Source: Owenia fusiformis
Taxonomy: Eukaryota > Annelida > Polychaeta > Sabellida > Oweniidae
Assembly: GCA_903813345.2 (NCBI GenBank)
Contig: CAIIXF020000004.1
Coordinates: forward strand, 24,551,985 to 24,615,984
Length of the DNA stretch: 64,000 nt
Reading direction: 5' to 3'
The position numbers were made by a program, and so were the translations under genes. Positions 44,280 through 55,200 of this stretch are shown here, piece by piece. The notes beneath the pieces are model-generated. The model saw nothing but the letters and a program-made list of their open reading frames with translations, was not told where the DNA came from and did not search any database. Position 1 is the stretch's first letter; each line of letters begins with the position of its first letter.

Positions 44280-47100
44280 AAGAGCGGAGAGGGGATTAAG
44301 TATATTGTCCCCAGTCTAAGCACTTCTCTTATTTTTTGTTCGAATCTTGTGATTTTATGAATATATTGTTTGTTTCAAATGAAAAAATCTGCCCGAGCAA
44401 ATTCATGGGTCACTTTTTGTCCTATAAAAATATGTTTTACCCCAACCCCAAGGGGTAGCATGGGGGGGGGGGCAAAGCAAAAAAATGTATTTTGTGAACA
44501 GTTTTTCATAATATCACCATGAAATATATTCATTCAATTAGAAGATATAACAAAAATTTGTTATCAGTATTTTTATAATTTATATATTACCATTATTTTG
44601 ATCACTTAATATCCAGTGATTCTTGTTAGTAACATGGATTTTGATGATATTTTGTCATAATTCTAAGATCTTTTGATTTTTAATGATGGAAAATTTAGCA
44701 AGTGAGCTCTGATATCATTCTATAAGCGCGATGAATTTCAAACTATAGGAATCATGTAATACAGAGAAAGAATTCTTAGCCAACTAAGCCAAGAAGCAAG
44801 AGGGAGGGGGGAGTATCCAGGATCTTCATGTTCTTTCTTGTTTGAATTCCTGCAGAAATTAAACCATTAAATTTCATAAATATTTTGATTTTAGATGAAA
44901 AAACCATCGGAGTAATGTTCTCGCTCACTTTTTGCCCCAAAATTTATGCTAAAAAAAGGTTCAATATGAATCTTTATGTCCAAACTGATCTCATATCATA
45001 ACAAATATTGATGATGCAGAAAAAAGATTTTGCCTATTCAGTGTGTGCGGGTGGAGTTAACAATCTCTCCCTGAATGTCTTGAGAAACTGGTTTTGAAAT
45101 TATTGTTTCACTCATTTAACAAGAGACAATGAAAGGGAAGGGGGTTACTCAATTTGAGCGATCTAGTTTATCAAGCTAGCAAAATAAATACAGTGTACTA
45201 AACTACATGCTAACATGTTAACAGACGTACTTTAATGATAGTAATAGAAATCTCATGGTTGATGCAATACAGTAGGTAATGTATGTGCTTGTATTAATCA
45301 TTATTAAATCCCCCCATTGACACTGGGTTGATAGGGATGGAGTAATGTTTATATGAACTTATATGTTCATATTATTGAGATACATCACTGTCATAATTTC
45401 TGGATCTATAGAATATATATATCAGTAATGTAATGTAAACGTTTTTTCCTTGGATTCCATTACGTACACAACAATGAATTTGGAGAGGGGGGGGCGTAAA
45501 AGGATTAATATCACAAATAAATTCTAAATACCCTGCAGGATACCTACAAAAAGTGAAGTTTACATGAACAGACCACCTAAGGCATGATAAAAAAGAGTCT
45601 GCACAAATACTAGTAATGTACTCACAAAATACTTTTTCATAATGACCCCTACCACCTGTTGAAGAATGGGTTGAGATCTGGTGATTTTTTTCTCAATATT
45701 GATCAAACAAATCACTGTCTTACTTTCTGGATCTATCAAATGATACTTGAGCAAAGTTGTTGATTTTTTCATTGGTATCAATGCGATACAGAAAAACTAT
45801 GAGTGAATATTATTGATAATAGGTATACTGAACACTGAATTGGGGGGGGGGGGGTAGTAAAAAGCTTGAAACCAGAAGAAAATTTCAAATATCTTTCAAA
45901 ATGTTTCATAAATAGCAAACTGTACATTAATTGACCATTTTAAGCATGATAAAAAAAGAGAATGCAAATAATAATATACTCACTTGATCGTTTTTCATGT
46001 TGACCCCTACCCTCTGTTGAAGAAAGGGTGAGGCTGTTATGATTTTTTTCTCAACATAAATAGGACACATCACTGTCATACTTTCTGGATTTATGGAATG
46101 ATTTTAGAACAATGTTTTTAAATTGTTTCATAGGCTTTGATGTACTATTGCAAAAGTTATGAGGGAATCCTCTTGAAATGAGGTATACTCAACATGGAAT
46201 TGATGGTAGTAAAAGGTAGTAAAAGACTTAAAATAACAAATTAATTCAAAATATCCTGCAAAATGTCTAATAAATAGTGAACTTCATATTAATTGACCAT
46301 CTTAGTTAAGCTAAAAAAGATTTTGACCAAATGATATACTCACAAAATATTTTTTCATATTGGCCCCCTCCCGGGGTTTGATGGGATTTTTTCTCTCCAC
46401 ATTACATAAACACATCTCTGTTATACTTTCCGGCCCTATCATATGGTACTTGAGCAAAGTTATGAGGGAATATTCTTTAAAACAGATATACTCAAAATTG
46501 AATTTCAAAATATCCTGCAAAATACCTAATAAATTGTGAACTTAATATCAATTGACCACCTTAGGCAGGATAAAAAGAATTTGAATGAATAATGTACTCA
46601 CAAAATATTTTTCATATTTTTCCCCCTCCCAACTTGTGAAGAAGGTTGGGTTTGTCGGGATTTATTCTCTCAACATTACATGGACACATCACTGTCATAC
46701 TTTCTGGCTCTATCAAATGGTACTTGAGTAAAGTTGTGTTTGATTGGCATTAATGTGCTAAAACAAAAGTAATGAGGGAATATTCTTGAAAATAGATATA
46801 CTTAAAATTGAATTGGGGGTAGTAAAATGCTTAAAATCACAAATAAATCTAAAATATCCTGCACAATGCCTTATAAATAGTAAACTTATATCGACTGACC
46901 ATTTTGGGTATAGTTATGAGGAACTCAGGTTATATATAGTGCCCACAAAAAATATTTCATTTTGGTCCCCCAAATAATTTGGGGGAGGGGGTCTACCCTA
47001 ATTTTCTCTTGTAATACCCACCCTTCAACTTGTTCGGGTGGATAAAATTTATTGCAATATAGAGTTACTTTATCATACAAAGATTTACGATTTCTTCATC
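44280..47100. repeat. Degenerate long tandem repeats, about 270-360 bp period
   Basis: Marker sequences recur at about 45385, 45711, 46068, 46412 and 46686 (CACTGTCATACTTTCTGG), each accompanied by ACTCACAAAATATTTTTCAT, ATCCTGCAAAATGCCTAATA and GGGGTAGTAAAA. G-runs of 8-12 punctuate the array (44463, 45487, 45841). Noncoding; earlier units are more eroded. Confidence 0.7.
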
Positions 47101-47744
47101 GTTTCGAACAAAATGATACTTTTGGACGACGAAGATCTTGTACTAATAATGGAGTACTCAACATGCCTCATAGGTAGTGAAATATCACGAAATCAAGTTC
47201 AAAAATGACAGTTAATATCCGCACCTTGCGCACATGTTATCCGCACCACTTGTTTTTGTATAGCACAGTGTGCATATTTTATAGTGTGTAACTTTAAAAG
47301 TATCTTGTGATATTTGGCCAGTTTTAACTAAAATACACTGTCTTGAATCCTGGAATTTGTATTGATTCATTCTAAGTACGGACAGATAGATAAAAGTTGT
47401 ATTTCCTGTTTTTATATTTCAGTTATGGCTGATTCGTGACATTATACAGGAATAGGACCCTGGACATTGAGCTTTGTATATCATAGAATATGATTGATAT
47501 ACATACAACTTTTTAAAGTTTAACTTGCGTCAGGAGCAGTCATAAAGACCTCGCATAAAGAAAATACTAATTTAAGGCCCCTTAACATATCAGCAAATCC
47601 ACCAAGTGCTGACTGGTGGATAGGGTAAATTTGTAAATTCTGGCGAATCTTGAGTGAAACTATTTCAAAATCTGTTCAAAATTTTCCAACGAATAAGACC
47701 AATTCCAACGAATGTAAACGCTGTCACGTAGTAATATTATACAA

Positions 47745-47905
47745 ATAGTGACTGCCACTGAGGGGAATAGTGCAAAATATTTTTCCCGATGGAATATCCT
47801 GTCCACTGACATGCTCCTGAGGCTGCAGACCGAGGGAACATGTCAGTGGACAGGATATTACCCTAGGGGAAAAGTTTTGCACAATCAGTCACTATTTGTT
47901 TTATT
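47745..47905. mobile_element. Fold-back element with CCGAGGG loop
   Basis: AATAGTGACTGCCACTGAGG at the left and its approximate complement (ending TCAGTCACTATT) at the right enclose long arms containing AATATCCTGTCCACTGACAT and its exact complement. The loop has CTGCAGACCGAGGGAA. No coding capacity. Confidence 0.75.
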
Positions 47906-48219
47906 GCATACCCCATATGTTTTCTGGAAACAAAAACAAAATGAGAAGTCTTTTCATTTCAACATTTAATGTTGACTGGTTCTTATTGGCATTGAAAGGT
48001 ATTTTGCCTTTCAACTCCTATAATCTCAGCTATCAGCTAGATAAAACATACTAATGACTAGACACATGACCTAAATGGTGATTAGTACATTTCATCTTCC
48101 CTGATAGCAGGGATTTAGAACTTTCCAAAGAATTACTAGTAGTTCATCTATTTCATATCATGTGACCATGAATAAGCCAATGAGCAACTAGAATACATAT
48201 GGGGTATATAATAAAATAC

Positions 48220-48228
48220 TATAAATAG
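48220..48228 (+). promoter_or_regulatory. TATA box candidate for TRIM-like gene
   Basis: TATAAATAG lies about 250 bp upstream of the TRIM-like start codon, in a noncoding stretch on the same strand. The position suits a core promoter with a roughly 220 nt 5' UTR. No other promoter element was verified. Confidence 0.4.
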
Positions 48229-48468
48229 GAACGAATTTGACTCATGTCCTATTTCGCCATATACGCAAGTTGACGTTGCAGGGTTTTCGCTCTTTGTGAG
48301 GGGCCTTTACATCTTGTTTACTTTTATCGGCTCCTATATACGATCCACAGCGGTCCATAGTTCAAATATCATAATTCCTTGTATTTTGTGCATGTTAGAG
48401 ACAGAATTGAGGCATTGGAGAGTAACAAAGACAAATTTCCGCGATAGTCAAACGTCACGGGGATTACA

Positions 48469-49653
48469 ATGGCAATGTCCAAGATGATGGAACTCGATCC
48501 CTTATTGGAATCGGTGGACTGTTCGATATGTTTGGAGACACTAGATGATCCTAGATCACTACCATGTGTGCATACCTTTTGCAAAAAGTGTATCCACGGC
48601 GTGATAGAACGGCGCAAAGCATCGGAAACTGGCACTGAAAACTTTCCTTGTCCAAACTGCAGAGAACTCTGCCCAATACCTGATCAAGGAGCTGAGGGTT
48701 TGAAAAGTAATTTCTTTGCCAATTCTGTTTTAGATGCCATCAAAGGTCTCAAAGCTTCGCCAGCTGAGAAAAAACCTTTGAACTGCGACATCTGCTCCCA
48801 AGTTGGAAAAATAATACCTGTCGTTTCACACTGTATGGAATGTAACGAAAAGATGTGCAAAACTTGCAGCGATGTACACAAGCTTGCACGTTCATCAAAG
48901 AGTCACCTGGTACTTGAGCTAACGGGAGACAGATCCATTGATGCAAAGGCAGCTGTTAGCATGCTATCACAACGTACATTATATTGTCAAGTACACAAAG
49001 AACCGCTCAAGTACTTTTGTAAAAAAGACCAAAAACTTATATGTCAAGATTGTTTCGCATTCGACCATCAAGGCCATACGTTGGATAATATCGCGGATAC
49101 GGCCAAAGCCAATAAGAAAAAATTGAGTTCCGCCATTAACCGAGGAATTGAAATATCAGCGAAATACAAGGAAAGTATTGAAACAGGTGAAAAGAATCAA
49201 GAAGATGTAAGAAGAAGTATTACAGATAGTTTGGCTAGTCTTGAAAAAGATAGAATTAGAATACGTGAACAACTAGACACTTATTTCACAAAGATGGAAT
49301 CTGCCGCTAAAGAGCTTGGAAAAACGTCGATCACGAACGTAGAGGTCCAAATTCTTCAGTTAAAAGCAAATCAAAAAGCTGTAGATGACACTGTCCTCCA
49401 GTTTAAGACATTGAAACAACATGGTCACGCAGCAGATTTAGTTTACATGATCCCAGATATCAATGCGAAAATAGATACCTGGGCTACCCTTCCTGATGTC
49501 GATATCAAATGTGAAGAGGAAGTTGAATTTAGAAGTAGCATTGTCTGTGATAAGGATATCAGGTTTGGGAAAATTTTACGTGCTGGCGAATGTGATCCGG
49601 ATATAAATACAGATACAGATACCGACAGAGACAGAACAACCGATACAGACTAG
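48469..49653 (+). CDS. TRIM-type RING/B-box/coiled-coil protein
   Basis: A single 394-codon frame without introns. The start ATG at 48469 has A at -3 and G at +4. Residues about 18-65 form a C3HC4 RING (CSIC, CVHTFCKKC, CPNC). About 104-150 are a B-box1-like zinc finger (CDICSQVGK, CMECNEKMC). About 170-205 are a B-box2 (CQVHKEPLKYFCKKDQKLIC, then HQGH). Residues 215-330 are charged and probably coiled coil. The C-terminal 60 residues have no SPRY, NHL or filamin domain and end in an Asp/Thr-rich tail (TDTDTDRDRTTDTD). RING TRIMs are E3 ubiquitin ligases, often in innate immunity or RNA regulation. Lack of introns fits retrocopy origin or the single-exon TRIM expansions of invertebrates. Confidence 0.9.
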   Translation: MAMSKMMELDPLLESVDCSICLETLDDPRSLPCVHTFCKKCIHGVIERRKASETGTENFPCPNCRELCPIPDQGAEGLKSNFFANSVLDAIKGLKASPAEKKPLNCDICSQVGKIIPVVSHCMECNEKMCKTCSDVHKLARSSKSHLVLELTGDRSIDAKAAVSMLSQRTLYCQVHKEPLKYFCKKDQKLICQDCFAFDHQGHTLDNIADTAKANKKKLSSAINRGIEISAKYKESIETGEKNQEDVRRSITDSLASLEKDRIRIREQLDTYFTKMESAAKELGKTSITNVEVQILQLKANQKAVDDTVLQFKTLKQHGHAADLVYMIPDINAKIDTWATLPDVDIKCEEEVEFRSSIVCDKDIRFGKILRAGECDPDINTDTDTDRDRTTDTD

Positions 49654-50050
49654 ACACAACGAATCGGGATGATAATGGACACAATAATAATTAGCCATAA
49701 TTAGTACTTCAAGACTTCAACAGATATTATAGTCTTCGTATAATATTACATGTTTATTACATGTAATATTATGGAAGCTTTACCTGGAAGATCAAATGGT
49801 CACAATGAAAAAACAATTGGAGTATTTTACTCTTAATACCACGCTACTTGAATGTGAGCCTTTAACTGCAGAACGAGCCCCATCCCCTCCTTCTGGATAT
49901 AATGAGAGAATATGGTATGACTGACACAACATGCACAAACCATCACAAAAATTTGACAAGGGGAAGATCTTTGCGAGGGCCTTATAAGGTGTTTATACAT
50001 TGTATAATATTCGACCGTGTGAACTACTATACTACTACCTATGTTAATTA
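49654..50050. other. Flank downstream of TRIM-like gene
   Basis: AT-rich, no gene. TATTACATGTTTATTACATGTAATATT near 49743 is a small palindrome. No AATAAA was found close to the stop. Confidence 0.4.
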
Positions 50051-50179
50051 TAACTAGATTTTGGAAATTGAACGAAGTTCAATTTCAGACTCCAGATCTA
50101 GACTTTTTTTTAGCCGAGTCATCCAGAATAAGCCGAGTCATCCAGAATAAGCTGAGTCATCTAGAAAGAGATGGATAAA

Positions 50180-50350
50180 TAAAATAGGAAGGTAGGATAG
50201 GATAGAATAGGAAAGAACGATAGGATAGAATAAGAAAGAAGGATAGGATAGAATAGAATAGGAAGAAAGGATAGGATAGGAAGGATAGGAAGGAAAAGAT
50301 ATGAAGGAAGGATAGATAGGAAGGATAGGGTAGGATGAGATAGGAAGGAT
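50180..50350. repeat. (GGATA/GGAAG)n simple repeat, first unit
   Basis: Irregular run of GGATAGGATAGAATAGGAAG. The second copy is at 51590-51795. Confidence 0.88.
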
Positions 50351-51589
50351 GGATGAATTTTTCAATATTTTCTTCTCTACTCTTGACTTTCTATCAGGAT
50401 ACCATCAGATCGATTTTTCTCGAAATTTTAAAACGCTATCACTTCCGAACCGGAAGTCGGATCGAAATTTGGTTTGCAGATTCGGATTCCTGACAAAATT
50501 CTACCCCTAATTCATAACTCATACGTTAAATTTGGCGAATTTTTATTTTGACCTACTTTTCGGACACGCCATAACTTCCGAACCGGAAGTTGGATCGAAA
50601 TTTGGTTTGCAGATTCGGATTCCTGACAGAATTCTACCCTTAATTCATAACTCATATATTCAATTTGGAGAACTTTTTATTTTGACCTACTTTTCGGACA
50701 CCATATCTCAAAAGTGGGTCAAAATACTTTTTGACGGCAAAAGGCTAACACTATTAGCATATTCTTGGCTACATGTATACACAATTTCGAAGAATATAAT
50801 TAAAGTGTAGTGTCAGAATCGAAAAAATAAGGAAAACCTATGAATTTGACCTAGATTTTGACCTAGGCATTTGGGTGTCCAAATTGTGAAACTAGATGGC
50901 TTTTGAGGTCCCCTTCTTTTAAAGGCTTTGATTATATGAAGCTGAACTCAGTCTATATTCCGTATTTTTCACTTCAAAAAAATATTTTTTCCCATTGACT
51001 TAACATGGGCACCAAATTTAGCGATTTTTGAGTTTTCAAAACGCCATAACTTCCGAACTGGAAGTCAGATTCAAATTTCGTTTTCAGATTCGGAATCCTG
51101 AGAAAATTTTCTATAAGACTTATATCCTGGACATTTGATTCGGAGAACTTTGTTTTGGACCTCGTTTTCGGACACTGATATCTCGAAATCGGTTTGAGAT
51201 ATCAAAAAACTAAATCGACCCTAGGTTTCCTACTTTTTTATAAGGAACACAATGAAAAAAAACCGGATCGAAAATATTAAAGGACGACCGAGAAAATCGA
51301 AAAAAGTGACAAAGTACTGGATTTGACCTAGTTCTTGACCTTTGACCTAGATAAAAATTTGACCCAATTTCCGAGGAACTAGATTCTGGACCTAAATTGA
51401 CCAAATGACTGACTTTACTGAACATTTTATGGTTATTGAGAAAACTGGTTTAGAATAATAATAACTAGACTTTGGAAATTGAACAAAGTTCAATTTCAGA
51501 CTCCAGATCTAGACTTTTTTTTAGCCGAGTCATCCAGAATAAGCCGAGTCATCCAAAATAAGCTGAGTCATCCAGAAAAAGACGGATGG

Positions 51590-51795
51590 ATAAAATAGGA
51601 AGGTAGGATAGGATAGAATAGGAAGGAACGATAGGATAGAATAAGAAAGAAGGATAGGATAGAACAGAATAGGAAGAAAGGATATGATAGGAGAGGATAG
51701 GAAGGATAGGAAGGAAATGATACGAAGGAAGGATAGATAGGAAGGATAGGATAGGAAGGATAGGATAGGATAGGGTAAGATCAGATAGGAAGGAT
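51590..51795. repeat. (GGATA/GGAAG)n simple repeat, second unit
   Basis: Longer version of the run at 50180-50350, in the second tandem unit. Confidence 0.88.
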
Positions 51796-52904
51796 GGATG
51801 AATTTTTCAATATTTTGTTCTCTACTCTTGACTTTCTATCAGGATACCATCAGATCGATTTTCCGAAATTTCAAAACGCCATAACTTCCGAACCAGGAGT
51901 CAAATCGAAATTTGATTTAAAGATTCGGATTCCTGACAAAATTCTACCCCTAATTCATAACTCATACGTTAAATTTGGCAAATTTTTATTTTGACCTACT
52001 TTTCGGACACGCCATAACTTCTGAACCGGAAGTCGGATCGAAATTTGGTTTGTAGATTCGGATTCCTGAGAAAATTCTATACTTACTTCATAACTCAAAC
52101 GTTAAATTTGGAGAATTTTTTATTCTAACCTACTTTTTGGACACCATATCTCAAAAGTGGGGCAAAATACTTCCTGACGGCAAAAGGCTAACACTATGAG
52201 CACACTCTTGTCTACATGTGTACAAAATTTCGAAGAATATAATTAATCTGTAGTGTCAGAATCGCAAAAATAAGGAAAAACCTTGAATTTGACCTAGATT
52301 TTGACCTAGGCATTTTGGGGTCCAAATTTTGAAGCTAGATGGCTTTTGAGGTCCCATTTTTTTAAAAGCTATCATTATATTAAGCTGAACTCAGTCTACA
52401 TTTCGTATTTTTCACTTCAAAAAAATATTTTTTCCCATTGACTTAACATGGGCACCAAATTTAGCGATTTTTGAGCTTTCAAAACGCCATAACTTCTGAA
52501 CCGGAAGTCCAATCCAAATTTGGTTTTCAGATTCGGAATCCTGAGAAAATTTCCTATAAGACTTATATCCTGGACATTTGATTCGGAGAATTTTTTTTGG
52601 ACCTCGTCTTCGGACACTGATATCTCGAAATCGGTTCGAGATATCAAAAATCTAAATCGTGTTTCTTCATACTACTTTTTTATGAGGAACACAATGAAAA
52701 AAACCCGGATCGAAAATATTGAAGGACGACTGAGAAAATCGAAAAAAATGACAAAGTACTGGATTTGACCTAGTTCTTGACCTTTGACCTAGATAAAAAT
52801 TTGACCCAATTTCCCACCAACTAGATACTGAACCTAAATATACTGTATTATGATCTTTACTGGATACCTTATAGTTATTGAAAAAACTCTTAAAGAAAAA
52901 TAAT

Positions 52905-53033
52905 AAGAAGAAGAAGAATACTGGCAAAAACAATAGACTCCAGATTGACATCTGGAGTCTAATAAGAAGAAGAAGAAGAAGAATAAGAAAACTGACGAGA
53001 ACAATAGACTCCAGATTTTCAATCTGGAGTCTA
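52905..53033. repeat. Two GACTCCAGAT hairpins with AAG-rich spacer
   Basis: TAGACTCCAGAT pairs with ATCTGGAGTCTA at 52934-52961 (4 nt loop), and a second hairpin with 13 nt arms lies at 53005-53033 (3 nt loop). They are separated by AAGAAGAAGAA. GACTCCAGAT also occurs near the start of both 1.41 kb units, so these may mark the array's end. Confidence 0.75.
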
Positions 53034-53869
53034 ATTACGTGTTTGTGAGAATACAACATTCTGGCACCCTAACTGTATATATAAAACTGTAAACTACGAA
53101 CCTAAATAAAATATTGTATAAATTAATGTTGTCGTACCATATATATTATAGATGATCTTACCAATAGAAAGTCACGTAAACAGTCAACATTTGTTATATT
53201 CTTACGTTCTAACATTGTTCAGAATATTATGATATAAAATGGACTGATTGGACAATAGTGCGCTGCCATCTGTAGTACTTGTATGTGCTGCCACCTACAA
53301 TGATTGCTTATTGTGTACTACTTCTTCAAGAACATTATAAACCTCCAAGGTTTATAGCATCATAAATATTATAGAAATTCTGCTGAAAATTGATCAGTCA
53401 TTCCAGATAGTAATGTCCCAATCGGTTTTCAGAAAATGATAAAAATAAAGTTTCTCCGTTTCACGACTAAAAAATTGGCTTTTAGACTCTTTTGGTTTCG
53501 TAGTAATTTTAATTTGAAATATGTGGTCCAAATCTAAAGTTTTTGTGCCATTTTAAATTACGTTATAGGTACCATCTTAATTGATTTGAATACTTCTTAA
53601 TTTATGACAGTGCTACCAAATAAAATGTTTTTCTACCTTAAAGTACAGACATTATGGCACTGATACTTATCAGGAAGATTAATGATTGTTGGCTTTTGAA
53701 CCAATTACAAATATTTTATATGTTTGTCCTTAAAATTGTAATTTCCATAATGTTTGTCAGTCATTCAATCATTAAGTGTAAATTTTTTGTGACCATTGTC
53801 TCGGTTTAATACTTTTTAGCAGAGCAAAGGAGTATATATCTGCATTGTTAAACACGAATTAAGAAATAT

Positions 53870-54005
53870 AGACCGAAAAGCAGGGGTTATATCGTCGAAT
53901 ACAACCCGCAGGGCTAGGCACAAACGTTTTATGTACCACGAACGACCGAAGGGAGTGAGGGGTTCGAAAGCTTTTGTGCCTAGCCCCAAGGGGTGTATTC
54001 GACGA
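53870..54005. mobile_element. Fold-back element with CCGAAGGGAG loop
   Basis: CAGGGGTTATATCGTCGAAT at the left pairs with ATTCGACGATATTACCCCTG at the right (one mismatch), and GGGCTAGGCACAAA pairs with TTTTGTGCCTAGCC. The loop holds GACCGAAGGGAGTGAGGGG. Confidence 0.8.
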
Positions 54006-55019
54006 TATTACCCCTGATCTGAGGTCTATATTACGATTCGAACATGAAAACTCACCAAATTGTTTCGAATATTCATCATGGTCCGCCATTACTACGACCC
54101 ATCGTTATGACGTCACACATTACACGTATTAACTGGGTTATTGATCTCGAATATAACCCAGCTGAAGCATTGACTTTGTTTACAGTTTATAGAAGGCGTG
54201 AATACAGTCATGTTCGAATATTGGATACTGTCATGGTTATCTATTTGTAAAAAAAACTCAAGCATTGAACGTGCCTATATTGTAACGTAGATTAATTGCT
54301 GGGAACTGACATTTTCAAATCAATCAGTTGCACAATATAGTGATTTCCAAAGAATTAGCTTGGTCCGTTTTAAATATTAGAGAAACTCATTTTATGAAAA
54401 CACACTATGTTCATGTAAAATATAGCATTTGCGTACTATATTTAAACGAATGGTAACGTAGACTAACATAATAGAACATCAGCTCCATGTGTCATTAAAT
54501 CTGATCAAGAAGACATTTCAATGAAAAAACCAAAGCAATCGTTACATATTGTGAATAACAATAGTGCTAAATGTACTTGGTATATAGACCCGTCATCCTA
54601 GTACTGAATCAGCAAATTTTGGTAACGCTTGTTAAGAAACGGTATAGCCGTCATAAGATAACGAGAGCGAATATATTGTTAAAAGTCTATGCAAAATGTA
54701 AACTTCTTATAACAAGTTTATCACTCAATTCAACATCTCTAGAAACGTCGCTTAAACAGTACTGTCAACGTGAACTAGTAAATGTTTACAATAAAACATA
54801 TTTTCAAATCATATCTGTCCAAAATCACACATGAGACGTTATTGTCTCTTGATTCAATTTTTGGAGGCAAATAGTTCATCATCAGTTCAGGTAATCTTTC
54901 AGGTAACTTTAACTTTAACATTCTCCCACTTGGGAATCAAAGCCACTCTTTGGCAAAGAACGTTTGCATGTTCTACCCAGAGTACATGTTCTGGCTACCC
55001 AGAGTACATCTTGTGAAGG

Positions 55020-55200
55020 CCACTAAAAATACTCCCGTCTGTTAATCATTAATGATGTTTCGTAGCACGCCATCCACATTAACTACTTTTCCAATGTACC
55101 AAGCACCATCATAGACTGAAGCAATATGATTTTCAATCATGTATATAACAGCTGATTCATTATCATAGGGTTCGTCTGCGTCACTGCGTCAGGGGTTCAT
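55020..55200 (-). pseudogene. Decayed coding fragment, identity uncertain
   Basis: On the - strand one frame reads DADEPYDNESAVIYMIENHI, then ASVYDGAWYIGKVVNVD, then a stop. VYDGxWYIGKV resembles a small beta-barrel seen in many uncharacterised, often repeat-associated, invertebrate proteins. No start, no long frame and stops nearby; it is at best a relic. Confidence 0.25.

Larger units (their letters stand above)
50052..52870. repeat. 1.41 kb tandem duplication with internal palindromic repeats
   Basis: Unit 1 is 50052-51461 and unit 2 is 51462 to about 52870 (offset 1410 bp). Each begins with AACTAGA, then the palindrome GAAATTGAACGAAGTTCAAT (with small changes), AGCCGAGTCATCCAGAATAA repeats and a GGATA-rich stretch. 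Next come three blocks built around ACTTCCGAACCGGAAGT, then GACCTAG repeats. No open frame is conserved between the two units. Confidence 0.88.

Noticed and set aside
50138-50365. Tyr/Pro/Ser-rich frame on the - strand
   Set aside because: Translation of the GGATA simple repeat; not conserved in the second 1.41 kb unit.
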